Origin: an uncultured Oscillospiraceae bacterium
GTDB taxonomy: Bacteria; Bacillota; Clostridia; Oscillospirales; Oscillospiraceae
NCBI GenBank assembly: GCA_934636655.1
Contig: CAKUAS010000026.1
Location: 1-22,113 of the forward strand
Reading direction: 5' to 3'
DNA length: 22,113 nucleotides
Positions within the stretch are counted from its first letter, which is position 1, and each line of letters opens with the position of its first letter. A model generated the notes under the pieces. It made no database searches. It was not told where the DNA came from and saw only the letters and a program-made list of their open reading frames with translations. Positions 21,930-22,113 of this stretch are shown piece after piece. Position numbers and translations under genes: made by a program.

Positions 21930-22113
21930 AAATAAGCTGTCCGCTGAAAGCGGCGGCGCGAATTGTACCTTGAAAATTAGATAATGTAAGAACAGCTTAT
22001 GCTAAATAAGCACCGGAAAAGGGTTCAAGTTTCGAAAGAAACTTAAATTAATTTCTTTGAGAGCTAAGAAAAGCAATCATAATTTAGATTATATCCGCGA
22101 GAGCGGTTATGAT
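21930..22113 (+). other. Structured leader of a probable rRNA operon (16S gene off the right edge)
   Basis: The leader has CCGCT GAA AGCGG (21941-21953) enclosed by the long-range pair ATAAGCTGT/ACAGCTTAT (21932-21940 with 21992-22000). A GAAA tetraloop hairpin AAGTTTC GAAA GAAACTT is at 22027-22044. A boxA-like TTCTTTGAGAGC (22053-22064 region) and an earlier TACCTTGAAAATTAGATAAT resemble antitermination signals of Firmicutes rrn leaders. The last 38 nt fold as ATCATAA/TTATGAT (22076-22082 with 22107-22113) around CCGC GAGA GCGG (22095-22106). The 16S start itself is not in the window, so the operon identity is inferred. Confidence 0.7.

Noticed and set aside
21930..22113. 16S rRNA gene start
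   Set aside because: The conserved AGAGTTTGATC region does not appear before the window ends; only promoters and leader are supported.

Overview
The window is bacterial chromosomal DNA around a replication origin. The order dnaA, dnaN, S4-domain yaaA, recF, remB, gyrB, gyrA is the conserved Firmicutes origin block. Together with a GerA-type spore germinant receptor (gerAA, gerAC, gerAB), a B. subtilis-like origin-unwinding module and moderately GC-rich coding DNA, it points to a spore-forming member of Clostridia, perhaps Oscillospirales-like. No rRNA body or other species marker lies inside the window, so finer placement is not possible.

Layout. 1-1665 (-): N-terminal 555 codons of mfd, cut by the window edge, divergent from dnaA. 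2258-3571 dnaA; 3813-4020 origin-unwinding region; 4042-5148 dnaN; 5394-6957 a tightly coupled yaaA-recF-remB unit; 7480-9411 gyrB; 10184-12709 gyrA; 12769-13128 a small four-helix membrane protein with the histidine pattern of a di-heme cytochrome b; 13382-14322 a SHOCT-like membrane protein coupled to rnhA (RNase HI); 14757-16481 an ABC exporter. On the minus strand follow a small XRE regulator (17180-16956), gerAB (18446-17319), gerAC (20190-19060) and gerAA (about 21707-20187). From 21794 to the right edge lie two strong tandem promoters and a structured leader that look like the start of an rRNA operon whose 16S gene would begin just beyond the window.

The most unusual property is between the genes. 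Most spacers are filled with a mosaic of short, hairpin-rich dispersed repeats (called A to F here) with no transposase in the window. Family D is bounded by inverted ends reading TTTTTAGAGGCGC / GCGCCTCTAAAAA. It starts on or directly after stop codons, in several genes supplying the TAG stop itself, and at other genes runs into the ribosome binding site, so that gyrA, the ABC gene, probably gerAB and yaaA have repeat-derived translation starts. Hairpins of families A, B and C show compensatory base changes between copies, so the fold appears to be maintained.

Functionally the block joins replication initiation (DnaA, clamp), repair (RecF, Mfd), topology (gyrase) and R-loop removal (RNase HI), followed by a sporulation/germination locus and a ribosomal RNA operon.
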